From positions 32,393,060 to 32,457,059 of the forward strand of contig OW203768.1 of assembly GCA_934045905.1 (NCBI GenBank): DNA of 64,000 bases. Reading direction: 5' to 3'. Below the pieces are notes generated by a model. The model was not told where the DNA came from, did no database searches, and worked only from the letters and a program-made list of their open reading frames with translations. A program made the position numbers and the translations under genes. Position 1 is the first letter of the stretch, and each line of letters opens with the position of its first letter. Below are positions 20,601 to 31,272 of the stretch, piece after piece. The stretch is from Leuctra nigra. Its lineage: Eukaryota; Arthropoda; Insecta; Plecoptera; Leuctridae.

Positions 20601-23600
20601 TATAAGTGACTAGTGCACTGAGCCATGCTGCTCAAATAATTACTGACTAGATTTTTATCTAAAGTAATACGTTATGTAATTTATGAATTTTTTTGGTATA
20701 AAATGTTAATTAATAGCAATTAATTACACGGCGAGAAGGTTCAAAGTATAATGCTGTAGTAGGTATGTTGATGTACCCACAAAACTATAGGTACCTACCA
20801 ATCACAAACACAACTGTTCTGTATTTATTGCTTGTAAGACAATGCTATGTTTCTTTGCGTACTTATATTTAAATTTAAAATATTTTACAGAATGTTCAAT
20901 ATTTAATTTGAAAGTTTTGTCCCAATTTTTCTAGGCATTTCTGAACTACGTAGTATGTGAGTGGCATAAGCTTAAGAATAGAAAAATGTCTTTAAAAAAA
21001 CGATGCGCCAAGTCCTTTTTTTAAGTATTTCTCGGGGGTTGATATTTTTATTTCAATGGTACGATTAAAATTTGGAAAATTCGTTGACTTGGCTCCTTTT
21101 TTGATATCACTCCTTTTCAGTGCTGAATTTTTAGATTTCTTCTATTTTTTTTTATAGTTAAAGAGACTTGGCTGGTATTTTTACACGGAGTGTTTTTTCT
21201 GGGATATCACTTCTTTTGTTAGTTTATTCATACAGCTTGTAGCACATGTCCGAGCAGGGACTAATTTCTTTAAAAAAATACGCCTCAACCGATTTGGTTA
21301 CTATGAAAAGTTGCGTTTGGTATAAGATGAAAATGATTATCCAAGAAGAATAGCTTAAGTTTCGTTATAATCGATCCAGCCGTTTTCCATACATGACGTC
21401 ACTTCCGGTTTTGAAATAGCGGCCGAATTCCGGTATAGGTAATAAGAAAACAATCTAGTTTTATCTAGTTGATACCTTCATGAACGACCATCTGAATTCC
21501 TAATCCCTATATTTCCGTAAAATCGGTCATGCCGTTTGTAATATATGACGTCACTTCCGGTTTCATTTAGTGGTTCCTGCCGCCATTTCCGGTACCATTA
21601 ATTTATTTATTCATTTTTCACAATTGATTTTTCAAATAAATAGCAGAATGAATACGCAGGAGCTAGTTCAGTTGCAATCGGTACAGGCGTTTTAGATATA
21701 TGACGTCACTTCCGGTTTCAGGAATGGCGGCCGAGAACACTGCTACCTTGAATATATAAATTGTATTGTCTATGTTACAATGTAAGTTAATTATGTACGT
21801 ATTTTAAGTATAATTTGTTGAAATAAGTTAAATATTGCGTATTTATGACGTCACTTCCGGTTTAGAAAATAAGAAAATAATATTTTTTTTATTAATACTT
21901 CATATAGATGACCATCTAAATCGAATGGCGCTAATTTCGTTCTAATCGGTCCAGACGTTTTTGAGTTATGACGTCACTTCCGGTTTCAAAATGGCGGCTT
22001 CCGGTTGGTTTTATAAAAAGGCACCTCAGACGCCAAAAGTGCACATGTGGTAAAAATTTCAGGTCGATCGGTTTAGCCGTTTAGGCTGTGGCGGTGATAG
22101 CGACGTTTCGTGATATCATCAGAATCATCATCATCTTCAGAATCAGAAAGTGGTGTAATTTCACTGTTTTCTCGGTTCTCTAGCGCGCAAATGGCATAAC
22201 CTATTGTTCCCAAATTTGGTATATGTAGTGGGGTGGGCCATAGCTCGAAATTAAGATATTTCGCAACAATGTGAGATTTACCAATTTTGAGATCCAGTAG
22301 GCCGAAAATGCCATGTTGTTGCTTACAGTAAAAGTGTTTGGTCTGCTCCTCAGTTTATTAGGCATTTACGGTATGTTGAGTGACTGTGAGTGTATAGTAC
22401 GACTTGGCTGGGTGGAGCGACCGCTCCACTAGATCCCCATAAAAAAACACTCCGTGTAAAAATACCAGCCAAGTCTCTTCACCTATAAAAAAATAGAAGA
22501 AATCTAAAAATTCAGCACTGAAAAGTAGTGATATCAAAAAATGAGCCAAGTCAAAACTTAATTTTAAAAACCAAAATATACTTGGCGCATCGTGTATATA
22601 AATATATAAGCATTATGCCAAAAATCAAATGTACCTAAATATATATATAATATACCTATAATGCCCTTAAAAACGATGCGCCAAGTATATTTTGTTTTTT
22701 AAAATTAAGTTTTGACTTGGCTCATTTTTTGATATCACTACTTTTCAGTGCTGAATTTTTAGATTTCTTCTATTTTTTTATAGGTGAAGAGACTTGGCTG
22801 GTATTTTTACACGGAGTGTTTTTTTATGGGGATATCACTTTTTTTTTTAGTTTATTTACACAACTTGTAACACACATCGGAGCAACAATGACTAATTACT
22901 TTAAAAAAATACGCCATTTCCGAATTGGTTAACACGCAAAATTGTGTTTGGTGCTCAATATACCTAAGCTTAAAGTGATATTCCATGAAGAATTGCGAAA
23001 GCTTCGTTCCAATCAGTCCAGCCGTTTTCGAGATATGGTATCACTTCCGGTTTTCAAAATGGCGACTGAAATTACTGCCACCTAGAATTTATTTCTATAA
23101 ATGTTATGTATCATTATAAGCCTTCTGAATATGTAGTTTTTGTAGTAAGAGGTCATTAAAATCTAGTTCTTCATTTTCATGACGTCATTTCCGGTTTCGG
23201 TAATAGTACATCTCTACTTTAACTATTGATATTCCATATAGATGACCGTCTGAATCATTTGGCGCTGGTTTAATTCCTAACGGTCTAGCCGTTTTCGAGA
23301 TATGACGTCACTTCCGGTTTCAAAATGGCGGCTTCCTGTTGGTTTTATAAAAAGGCACCTCAGACGCCAAAAGTGCACATGTGGTAAAAATTTCAGATCG
23401 ATCAGCTCAGCCGTTTAGGCTGTGGCGGTGATTGCGGTGTTTCCTGATATCATCATCATCATCATCAGATCAAGATAGGTTTTAAAAGGGGTGTAATTTC
23501 ACGTTTTTCACGGCCCTCTAGCTCGCAAACGGCATAACATATTGTTCCCTAATTTGGTATATGTAGTGGGGTGGGCCATAGCTCGAAATTAATATATATC

Positions 23601-25609
23601 GCAACAATGTGAGATATTCCAATTTTAAGATCCAGTAGGCCGAAAATGCCATGTTGTTGCGTACAGTAAAAGTGGTTGGTCTGCTCCTCAGTTTATTATG
23701 CATTTACGGTATGTTGAGTGAGTGTGAGTGTACGGTACGACTTGGCTGGGTGGAGCGACCGCTCCACTAGGTTTTTTTTTAAAATCTTTAAATCCAATCC
23801 TATTTTATGTGATACCTATTCCAATCAAATTATACTCATAAAGGTGTATTTTCAGTATTTAATAAATTTGTTTCTAATGATTTAAAAATCCGAAAAACGA
23901 CCTGTACAAAATTCCTGATGCCGTCTCTGTGCGCGAGCTTCCGTATTGCATGCAAATTAGTTCTGCTACAGGAAACCATGACGACAAAAGTGGACTTCCG
24001 ACATTCTCCTCCGATGTCCAGAACAAATGAGTCCTTGTGTTTACACTATACTTGTACGGAGTGTCATCCGATTACCCCCATGATGCCCGCTGTCCTTTGA
24101 ATCATCGCCAGAAGCTTGAGCATAGGAGATTCTGCGTGCGTCATGTACGCCACTGGGGCCAAGCTGAACATCATGCGGATCTTCGGGTTGTATTCGGGCC
24201 GATCCGAGCCCATCACATAGAACTGCGTGGTTCCTTGCGAATATCCCACGTAGAACATGTCAGTCTGATTCACATGTTCCAGCATGTGGTCGATCATTGC
24301 AGGGCAGTCGTACACGCCCATTTCGTGCCAACTGAATTGCCAGAATTCCCCTAGAAGGAATGCCCATTTCCTTTTTAATCCGATTATGTTCGGATTATGC
24401 TTAGCGCTGTGGTGGGATTTGTGTTGGCCAATGATCCACTGCAGCTAAGCCGGCGAGCATATTATGCTGATGTGTAAAGGTTACTCATGCCAGACATACC
24501 AGTGGTAAAGTCCAGACAAAGAGCGTCCAAGGTCGACCTACCCTTGAATCGAGGTCCGCTCGGACCGGCCTCCCCCACGAGATTAATCTGAATCGAGTCC
24601 CACCGGCCCGAACCCTTCCGCCCCCTGTCCATCTGCATTCCAGCCTGGCCATTCCACCAGTTACGGACTAATCCGGGTCTGGCCCCTTTAGTCAATCCCT
24701 CCCTATAACTTCCCTTGATGATAAACAATTTAATAGAATTTAAACTAAATGTGCGCAAAATTACCTAGTTGTCGACGCGAAATTAATTATATTTAATTTG
24801 TTGATCTTTAATGGTGGTTATGCGGAGAGGTCAATCTAAAAAGCCACCGGTCCGGAGGAGTCCAGCACTTACCAGACCGTTATGAGGACGGACCGGGGCG
24901 GGAGGGTTCGGGCCGGTGGGACCCGATTCGGGGGGTAGTGCGTCTCGAGGGGGGGGGGAGGCCGGTCCGAGGTATCGCATATTCAAGGGCTAGAGCATGG
25001 GGCAATATGGGGGTATGGCATATTCAAGGGGTAGGTCGACCCTGGATGCTGTCTGGACCTCACCATGGCCTGTCCGGCATGGGTAACCCTTGCCCATGAT
25101 GAGCATAATATGCTCGCCGTCTTAGCCGCAGTGGATCATTGGCCAACACAAACCCCACCACCATGGCAGCCGTCGGGGGGTGTCAGTTGGGGTGCAGAAC
25201 ACAAGAACTGCTGCACAAACTCACAGAATATTGACTTTACCTTGTTCAGGGCTCAGAGTTTTGTGTTTTCTGGAATAAGTGTTTCCTCTGTTGTTTCCCA
25301 TCCAGACGTCGTAACCGCTGTCCGCCAGAAGGTACCCTGTAGGAAGCCGAGATGTTGTTGTAACTTCAGATCGATTAGTTGAACGGTTTGATCTGGGCAT
25401 TAGTATTTACCTAGGCCGTGATCTGGCCCTAAGATCAGCCAGTTCGAGGAGTCCTGGAAGAGACCGTGCATCAGAAGGACGGCCGTCTTGTTCCCGGCAG
25501 GTGGAGACGTGCTGCCGTGTGGAATGCGATGTAGCGCGAGAACATAGCCGTCCTCTGTCGTCACGTGGTGGGTCTCTACAGTGTAGCCGTACTTCAAACA
25601 GATCTGCTC
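17494..25609 (-). CDS. Acid lipase (lysosomal/gastric type), 6 exons found, 5' end missing
   Basis: Exons 25411-25609, 25241-25336, 24076-24350, 19641-19811, 18451-18678 and 17494-17643 join in one frame for 372 codons plus TAA. Family motifs in order: [20 protein letters not shown], lid-side [44 protein letters not shown], nucleophile [17 protein letters not shown] (acid) and FNHLDF (His). These alpha/beta-hydrolases cleave triacylglycerol or cholesteryl ester in lysosome or gut. The signal-peptide exon(s) would lie above 25609 and were not found; HPE 4 begins 289 bp upstream. Exon 19641-19811 is the weakest link. Confidence 0.82.
17644..18450 (-). other. Lipase intron (807 bp)
   Basis: GTGGGG donor at 18450, TTTCAG acceptor at 17644. 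AT-rich, no repeat or gene recognised. Confidence 0.7.
18451..18678 (-). CDS. Lipase exon: HYPAG motif and catalytic Asp
   Basis: Acceptor CTTCCAG|ACG. Codes [20 protein letters not shown] then [26 protein letters not shown] and [10 protein letters not shown], with Asp of NDW as catalytic acid. 76 codons in phase 0; donor CAG|GTGGGG. Confidence 0.87.
18757..19640. repeat. Lipase intron with R3-like fragments and a foldback
   Basis: AGGAAAACGCTCTGTGCAAGGCGTTG at 18757 starts an R3-like copy, and AACCAATCAACGGATTTCCA at about 19362 belongs to its 3' half. An inverted pair with about 46-bp arms (18927-18974 with 19101-19145; GGCAGTGGTGACGGTTTGTT and complement) with a 126-bp spacer sits between. 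Confidence 0.6.
18927..19145. repeat. Foldback repeat, about 46-bp arms
   Basis: GCAAGGCAGTGGTGACGGTT at 18927 is mirrored by AACCGTCACCACTGCCTTGC ending at 19145, continuing inward through TTCCGATGAAAGTGC. The spacer shows no coding potential. Probably a small MITE inside the R3 copy. Confidence 0.75.
19641..19811 (-). CDS. Lipase exon (tentative): EFLP cap-domain segment
   Basis: Acceptor ATTCTTCCAG|ATA. Codes [20 protein letters not shown] and [19 protein letters not shown], matching the family's EFLP...C...C cap region. The expected CSNxxF...G segment is then replaced by [14 protein letters not shown]. The only phase-0 donor that restores frame is GCG|GTGTGT at 19640; it gives the right length (25 residues before HYPAG, family about 24) but weak identity. 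May be a divergent end, a missed splice or a decayed exon. Confidence 0.55.
20081..22432 (+). mobile_element. HPE copy 2
   Basis: Starts CCAGAAAAAACACTCCGTGT, with a foldback of about 230-bp arms (20081-20315, 20985-21213), five TGACGTCA sites between 21393 and 21974, then the shared 3' region (GGTGGGCCATAGCTCGAAAT) and terminal hairpin with CTAG at 22429-22432. Lies in the lipase intron between exons 24076 and 19811. HPE 3 starts 2 bp later. Confidence 0.82.
22435..23770 (+). mobile_element. HPE copy 3, shortest
   Basis: Starts CCCCATAAAAAAACACTCCG. The foldback arms (about 22440-22600 and 22668-22835) are separated by only about 70 bp, making a nearly uninterrupted 400-bp hairpin. Two TGACGTCA sites. 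Ends GGAGCGACCGCTCCACTAG at 23770. Confidence 0.82.
23771..24075 (-). other. Lipase intron remnant between HPE 3 and exon
   Basis: About 300 bp of AT-rich unique sequence, with the donor GTAATC at 24075. Nothing else seen. Confidence 0.6.
24076..24350 (-). CDS. Lipase exon: nucleophile elbow GYSQGTT
   Basis: Acceptor CCTTCTAG|GG. Codes [35 protein letters not shown] with the catalytic Ser, [20 protein letters not shown] and [11 protein letters not shown]. Donor GGG|GTAATC in phase 0. Highly conserved compared with the family. Confidence 0.9.
24409..25186. repeat. Inverted pair of GC-rich repeat R4 in lipase intron
   Basis: 24409-24800 (+) and 24835-25186 (-) are diverged copies arranged tail to tail; both contain GGTTTGTGTTGGCCAATGAT (or complement), GCCGGCGAGCATAT, and CGGACCGGCCTCCCCC-like text. 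The plus copy ends in A/T-rich GTGCGCAAAATTACC, as the R4 copy near 48040 does. Probably a non-autonomous retroposon. Confidence 0.65.
25241..25336 (-). CDS. Lipase exon: [20 protein letters not shown]
   Basis: 96-bp exon, acceptor CTACAG|GG, donor CAAG|GTAAAG. Residues run [18 protein letters not shown] then [15 protein letters not shown], a signature of the acid-lipase family. Both flanking junctions are phase 1 and complete Gly codons. Confidence 0.88.
25411..25609 (-). CDS. Lipase exon: first exon identified
   Basis: Acceptor GTATAG|GAG. Codes [32 protein letters not shown] and [20 protein letters not shown], the N-terminal core of the family. The internal TTG at 25597 is not the start; the acceptor and family length (about 20-30 more residues plus signal peptide) mean an upstream exon exists or was lost. 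Confidence 0.87.
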
Positions 25610-25897
25610 CTATACATACAGCACCCAATCACCGGAGAATTAGTACTAGGAAAACGATCTGGGTACTGTGATGTAGTTGGATTATAACTGGTTAGTACGT
25701 ACAGGAGAGGATGACGCAGAAGGAAGAATGAGATATCGACTGCTCTGACAGGAGGCACGTTTACTACTCCGTGATCGTTCAGTACATCCTGCAGTGCCGG
25801 GTTGCGTTCTCGAAACAGTCGAAAACTCCAAGTTATGATATCATTAGGAGGTTTGTCTTATCCCTCACCATGTTAATATTATGACTTTTCGTCATAT

Positions 25898-28800
25898 CTA
25901 GTGGAGCGGTCGCTCCACTCAGCCAAGTCGTACCGTACACTCACAGTCACTCAACATACCGTAAATGCCTATATAAACTGAGGAGCAGACCAACTACTTT
26001 TACTGTAAGCAACAACATATCATTTTCGGCCTACTGGATCTCAACAATGGAAAATCTCACATTGTTGTGAAATGTCTTAATTTTGAGCTATGGCCCACCT
26101 GACTACATATACATCACGCGACAACAACCGGTCATGCCGTTTACGACCTAGAGGGCAGTGAAAATCGTGAAATTACACCGCTTTCTTCTTCTTCAGATGA
26201 TAATGATGATGATTCCCGAAAAAGTTGCTATCACCGCCACAGCCTAAACGGCTGAACCGATCAACCTGAAATTTTTACCACATATGCACTTTTGGCGTCT
26301 GATGATACCTTGCCTCTTGTGATTTTTTGTGCCGCCATTTTTAAACCGGAAGTGACGTCATATCTCAAAAACGTCTGGACCGATTAGAACGAAATAAGCG
26401 CCATTCGATTAAGATGGTCATCTTTATGAAGTATCAATAACAAAAAATTATTTTCTTATTTTCTAAACCGGAAGTGACGTCATAAATACGCAATATTTCA
26501 CTTATTTCAACAAATTATACTTAAAATACGTACATAATTAACTTACATTGTAATATAGACAATACAATTTATAAATTCAAGGTTGCAGTGTTCTCGACCG
26601 CCATTTCTGAAACCGGAAGTGACGTCATATATCTAAAACGCCTGTACCGATTGCAACTGAACTAGCACTATTCATTCTACTATTTATTTGAAAAATCAAT
26701 TGTGAAAAATGAATAAACAAATTAACGGTACCGTAAATGGCGGCAGGAACCACTAAATGAAACCGGAAGTGACGTCATATATTACAAACGGCATGACCGA
26801 TTTTACGGAAATATAGGGATTATGAATTCAGATGGTCGTTCATGAAGTATCAACTAGATAAAACTAGATTGTATTCTTATTACCTATACCGGAAATTACG
26901 TCATAAATATGATGATTGATGAATTACGTCATAAATATGTTAAATGACATTAAATTCACCACTTTATACTTTTTAATAGATATTAGTAAACGTACATTGT
27001 GAATAATTATAAATTCAAGGTTGCAGTGTTCTCGGCCGCCATTTTTAAAACCGGAAGTGACGTCATGTATCAAAAACGGCTGTACTGATTGCAACCAAAT
27101 TTGGGAAATGTGTAGGTCTAATAATTATGAATTAAAGACGACTTTATTTTCGGCCGCCATTGTTAAAACCGGAAGCGACGTCATATATCGAAAACGGCTG
27201 TACCGATTGGAACTAAATTATGTAAATATGTAGGACATAAGAATATTGATTATGAATTTAAGACGACATTATTTTCGGCCGCCATTGTTAAAACCGGAAG
27301 TGACGTCATATATCGAAAACGGCTGAACCAATTGCAACCAAATTTTAGAAATGTGTAGGACTAATAATTATGAATTAAAGACGACATTATTTTCGGCCGC
27401 CATTGTTAAAACCGGAAGTGACGTCATTTATCGAAAACGTCTGTACCGATTGCAACCAAATTATGCAATTATGTAGGACTTATTATTATGAATTCAAGAC
27501 GACATTATTTTCGACCGCCATTTCAAAACCGGAAGTGACGTCATATATAGAAAACGGCTGTACCAATTGCAACCAAATTTTGGAAATGTGTAGGACTAAT
27601 AATTATGAATTAAAGACGACATTATTTTCGGCCGCCATTGTTAAAACATGAATTTACGTCATATATCGAAAACGGCTGAACCAATTGCAACCAAATTTTA
27701 GAAATGTGTAGGACTAATAATTATGAATTAAAGACGACATTATTTTCGGCCGCCATTGTTAAAACCGGAAGTGACGTCATTTATCGAAAACGTCTGTACC
27801 GATTGCAACCAAATTATGCAATTATGTAGGACTTATTATTATGAATTCAAGACGACATTATTTTCGACCGCCATTTCAAAACCGGAAGTGACGTCATATA
27901 TAGAAAACGGCTGTACCAATTGCAACCAAATTTTGGAAATATGTAGTCACTAATAATTATGAATTCAAGAAGACATTATTTTCGGCCGCCATTTCAAAAC
28001 CGGAAGTGACGTTATATATCGAAAACGGCTGTACCGATTGTTATCAAATTATGTAATTTTGTAGGACTTCTAATTATGAATTCAAGAAGACATTATTTTC
28101 GGCCGCTATTTCAAAACCGGAAGTGACGTCAAATATCGAAAACGGCTGGACCGATTGTAACGAAATTTTTTTTTTTTTTTTTGATAATCATTTTAATCTT
28201 TTACCAAACGCAACTTTTCTTAGTACCTATCCAAATCGGTTGAGGCGTATTTTTTTAAATAAATTAGTCCTTGCTCGGACATGTGCTACAAGCTGTATGA
28301 ATAAACTAACAAAAGAAGTGATATCCCAGAAAAAAACACTCCGTGTAAAAACGGCAGCCAAGTCTCTTTACTTCAAAAAAATTTAACACTGAAAAGGAGT
28401 GATATCAAAAAAGGAGCCAAGTCAATGACATTTCCAAATATTTAATCGTATTTTTGAAATAAAAGAATAAACACCGAGAAATACTTTACAAAAGGACTTG
28501 GCGCATCGTTTTTTTAAAGACATTTTTCTATTCATAAGCATATGCCATTTATAAACAACCGTCATTAAGAATTTTTAGAATAATAGGGAAACATCTTTCA
28601 ATTACTTATTACACATACCTACTGTAAAATATTTTCTATTTGAATATATACGCGATGAAACTGTTGCCTATGTTTTCTATAAATACACAATAGTTATCTT
28701 CGTAATATTGTTTCGTGGCAACATATTAATTAGGTAAGTCTAATGCGTTAATCCTTCTCATCATGAAATACATTTCTACTGCATTTTATAGCAATACATT

Positions 28801-29405
28801 TCACAAAGAACACAGTGAAGTCACATTGTATTTCTATTAAAAAAAATAACTTTATACACTTGACACTTCAAAAATATATAATAGTGTTCCAAAGATAGTA
28901 AGTAATTATTTGACAACGTTTCATGATTTCCTTCAGTCAATATCAAATTATGAAATGGTTCCCTTCTAATATCACCATATTAACAGTAGGTACTGCAAGA
29001 ATATGTATGAGCCCACTTCCAATTGTTATTTAATTCTTCCATCCTTATATTACTTATCTATTGCAGCATGAAATCTTTCTTCTATCGCCATTGACAAAAC
29101 TATAAAATAGCCATTATTAAAAGTAGCTTGATTAATAAATTCTGGCTCTAATAGAAAGAGGAAAATGTACCTATTTGTAAATTTCTTTCTACTTTTAGGA
29201 TAGAATGATGTCTTTAAAAAACGATGCGCCAAGTCCTTTTGTAAAGTATTTCTCGGTGTTTATTCTTTTATTTCAAAAATACGATTAAATATTTGGAAAT
29301 GTCATTGACTTGGCTCCTTTTTTGATATCACTCCTTTTCAGTGTTGAATTTTTTTGAAGTAAAGAGACTTGGCTGCCGTTTATACACGGAGTGTTTTTTT
29401 CTGGG
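25898..29405 (-). mobile_element. HPE copy 4, largest, long CRE array
   Basis: In + coordinates it opens with CTAGTGGAGCGGTCGCTCC (stem AGTGGAGCG/CGCTCCACT, loop GT) and ends GGAGTGTTTTTTTCTGGG at 29405. Array zone 26335-28170 with eleven exact TGACGTCA and several one-base variants; foldback 28327-28530 with 29210-29405. No SINE in the loop, unlike HPE 1. Confidence 0.83.
27030..28170. repeat. ETS/CRE array of HPE 4 with 353-bp higher-order repeat
   Basis: Units of about 118 bp at about 27050, 27170, 27293, 27411, 27530, 27646, 27765, 27882, 28000 and 28117. The block at 27403-27650 recurs at 27756-27953, an offset of 353 bp or three units, including the odd variants (CATTTATCGAAAACGTCTG). 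Shows multi-unit copying. Confidence 0.85.
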
Positions 29406-30850
29406 ATCATAACTTATGACATGATAAATGGTTCGAGAATAGGGGCCCTAGAATCATTTCAGATCATTGACGAAATTTGATACCAAAAACGCATAATGTA
29501 TGACTAGAGTACCGTGGTGACGCTCGTTACGCTCGCTCAGCTACATACCGTACTCATCATTGCCTCGCGAAAGGTTCCGCTCGTACAGTTGACCGACCGC
29601 CAGTAAAACACAGTCAAGCAAAGTAACAACAACATGGTCCTTAACACCCCGAACATAGCCTCTTATTCAAACCTTATTCAAAACTCTTATTCCAACCACA
29701 ATTGCATCGCAAGTACAAAATAAATCAGAATGAATGTTGATATTGATAAACTTTTATGCTTTTCTTGCTATCGCCATAGTTATGAGATTATTAGCTTTAT
29801 TTACAAAGCAATAAAGGCATATATTAATTCTTTAGTGTGCATTACGAGTTATAAAGGTGATTGAAATTGAATGTATGACTGAATGTTACAATATGGGTGC
29901 ATACAGGAGACCACATGATGAAATATACATTTGTGAATGTTGCTAGAGCATTAGACCGGCAATCTTAAGACATAGGTTCGAATCCCAGATGAAAAATATA
30001 TATCATTTGGACTTAGAGTTGACATTTCTGGTATTATTACATGCAGTGCTTTATTTTAAAGTTACCAATTCGAGGATTTGACTGAAACTTTGTAGGATTT
30101 GAGACAATATTGGTTAAAATTACATGGCAAAATTTCAAATTGTTCGGACCAACCAATCGAAATATAATTTTGTATAAATTTGAACCAATCAACGGATTTC
30201 AATAAAATAAGGGTTTGCAACGATTTGAGTGCAAAATTTCAGCTTGATTGGAGAAACGGTGCTATCTGTATAGCGGCACGAACAAAAAAACAGAGGTCCG
30301 TGCCAAAAAGAGCCAAAAATGAGTCGCTACCTTCGCTCGCTCAATAAACTCCAGTATTGTTGAAAAGCTTCCTGAATAAAGAGTACCAACAACGAGGTAA
30401 TGCAAAACTCCATTTTATATCCATTTGTAAATAATGTCGCTTGGTTGTCTTTTCTTTGTGAATATTCCATCGATGCTGAGTGCAGATGACACGTCAATAA
30501 TGTCAATCAGGAGAATGTTTAATCCTATTTCCACAAGTTATTTCAGTGCCGTCAAATACATTATTCCAACTTAATTAACCTATATTTATCAAACAACAGC
30601 AAAGTGTAGCTAAAACCCGATATCTGTATCTGCATAGATACGTCATTAAATAACAATCTATGTTATTTCAGTCCGGAGAAATGGAAGCACGTGATACAAA
30701 AAATGAATGTTTGCATCACCACCTACTCGATCAGGCTCCCCCCCTCTCCACCCCCCCCCCCCCCCCCACCCAACCTTTCGTTTGCATAGTGGTGCTTAAC
30801 GTCGCTCTGTTCTTCAACTAGGCTTATTGACGAACAGATTATTTATTATT
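29406..30850. other. Spacer between HPE 4 and repeat R5
   Basis: Contains a tRNA-like SINE remnant (about 29936-29990, B box GGTTCGAATCCC), an R3 3'-part at 30060-30345 (CCAATCAACGGATTTC, CTTCGCTCGCTC) and a poly-C tract near 30750. No gene seen. Confidence 0.5.
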
Positions 30851-31272
30851 TTATATTTTTGTTCAAACACGTCTAAAAATAATACTTAAATAAGTTTCAT
30901 GTGTTCCTGATTTCAAAATTATGTGTTTTATTTTGCCTGAAAATGCCTTTTCTCCTTTTTTTTAATGAATTCAGGCCTTATTTGCTATTTTAAGCTATTT
31001 TATTTTAAGCTTTTTGTCCTTTTTTAAAAATATTGTGGAAAATACATTATTTGATTCAAGTTATTGTTGTCTTCACAAAATGTCCGTCCTCCACTTGGAT
31101 GACCAACAACGATACTTGACACATTGACACATTCATACAATAATACAAGTTCATTTTAACATCTTGCTCCAAATTCAACTCCTAAACCAACAAATCGAAT
31201 AATATGTTGACGAATATTTTAAAGCCTATTTTGGAATTTTATGGTCCTTTTTTAATACCTAGTAATAACTTA
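30850..31272 (+). repeat. Repeat R5, left part (split by HPE 5)
   Basis: Matches 35700-36205 (TGTTCAAACACGTCTAAAA, TTCATGTGTTCCTGATTTC, CAACTCCTAAACC). It is interrupted at 31272 by HPE 5 and resumes at 33266 as TAAGGTACTATTTACCTG. Confidence 0.75.
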
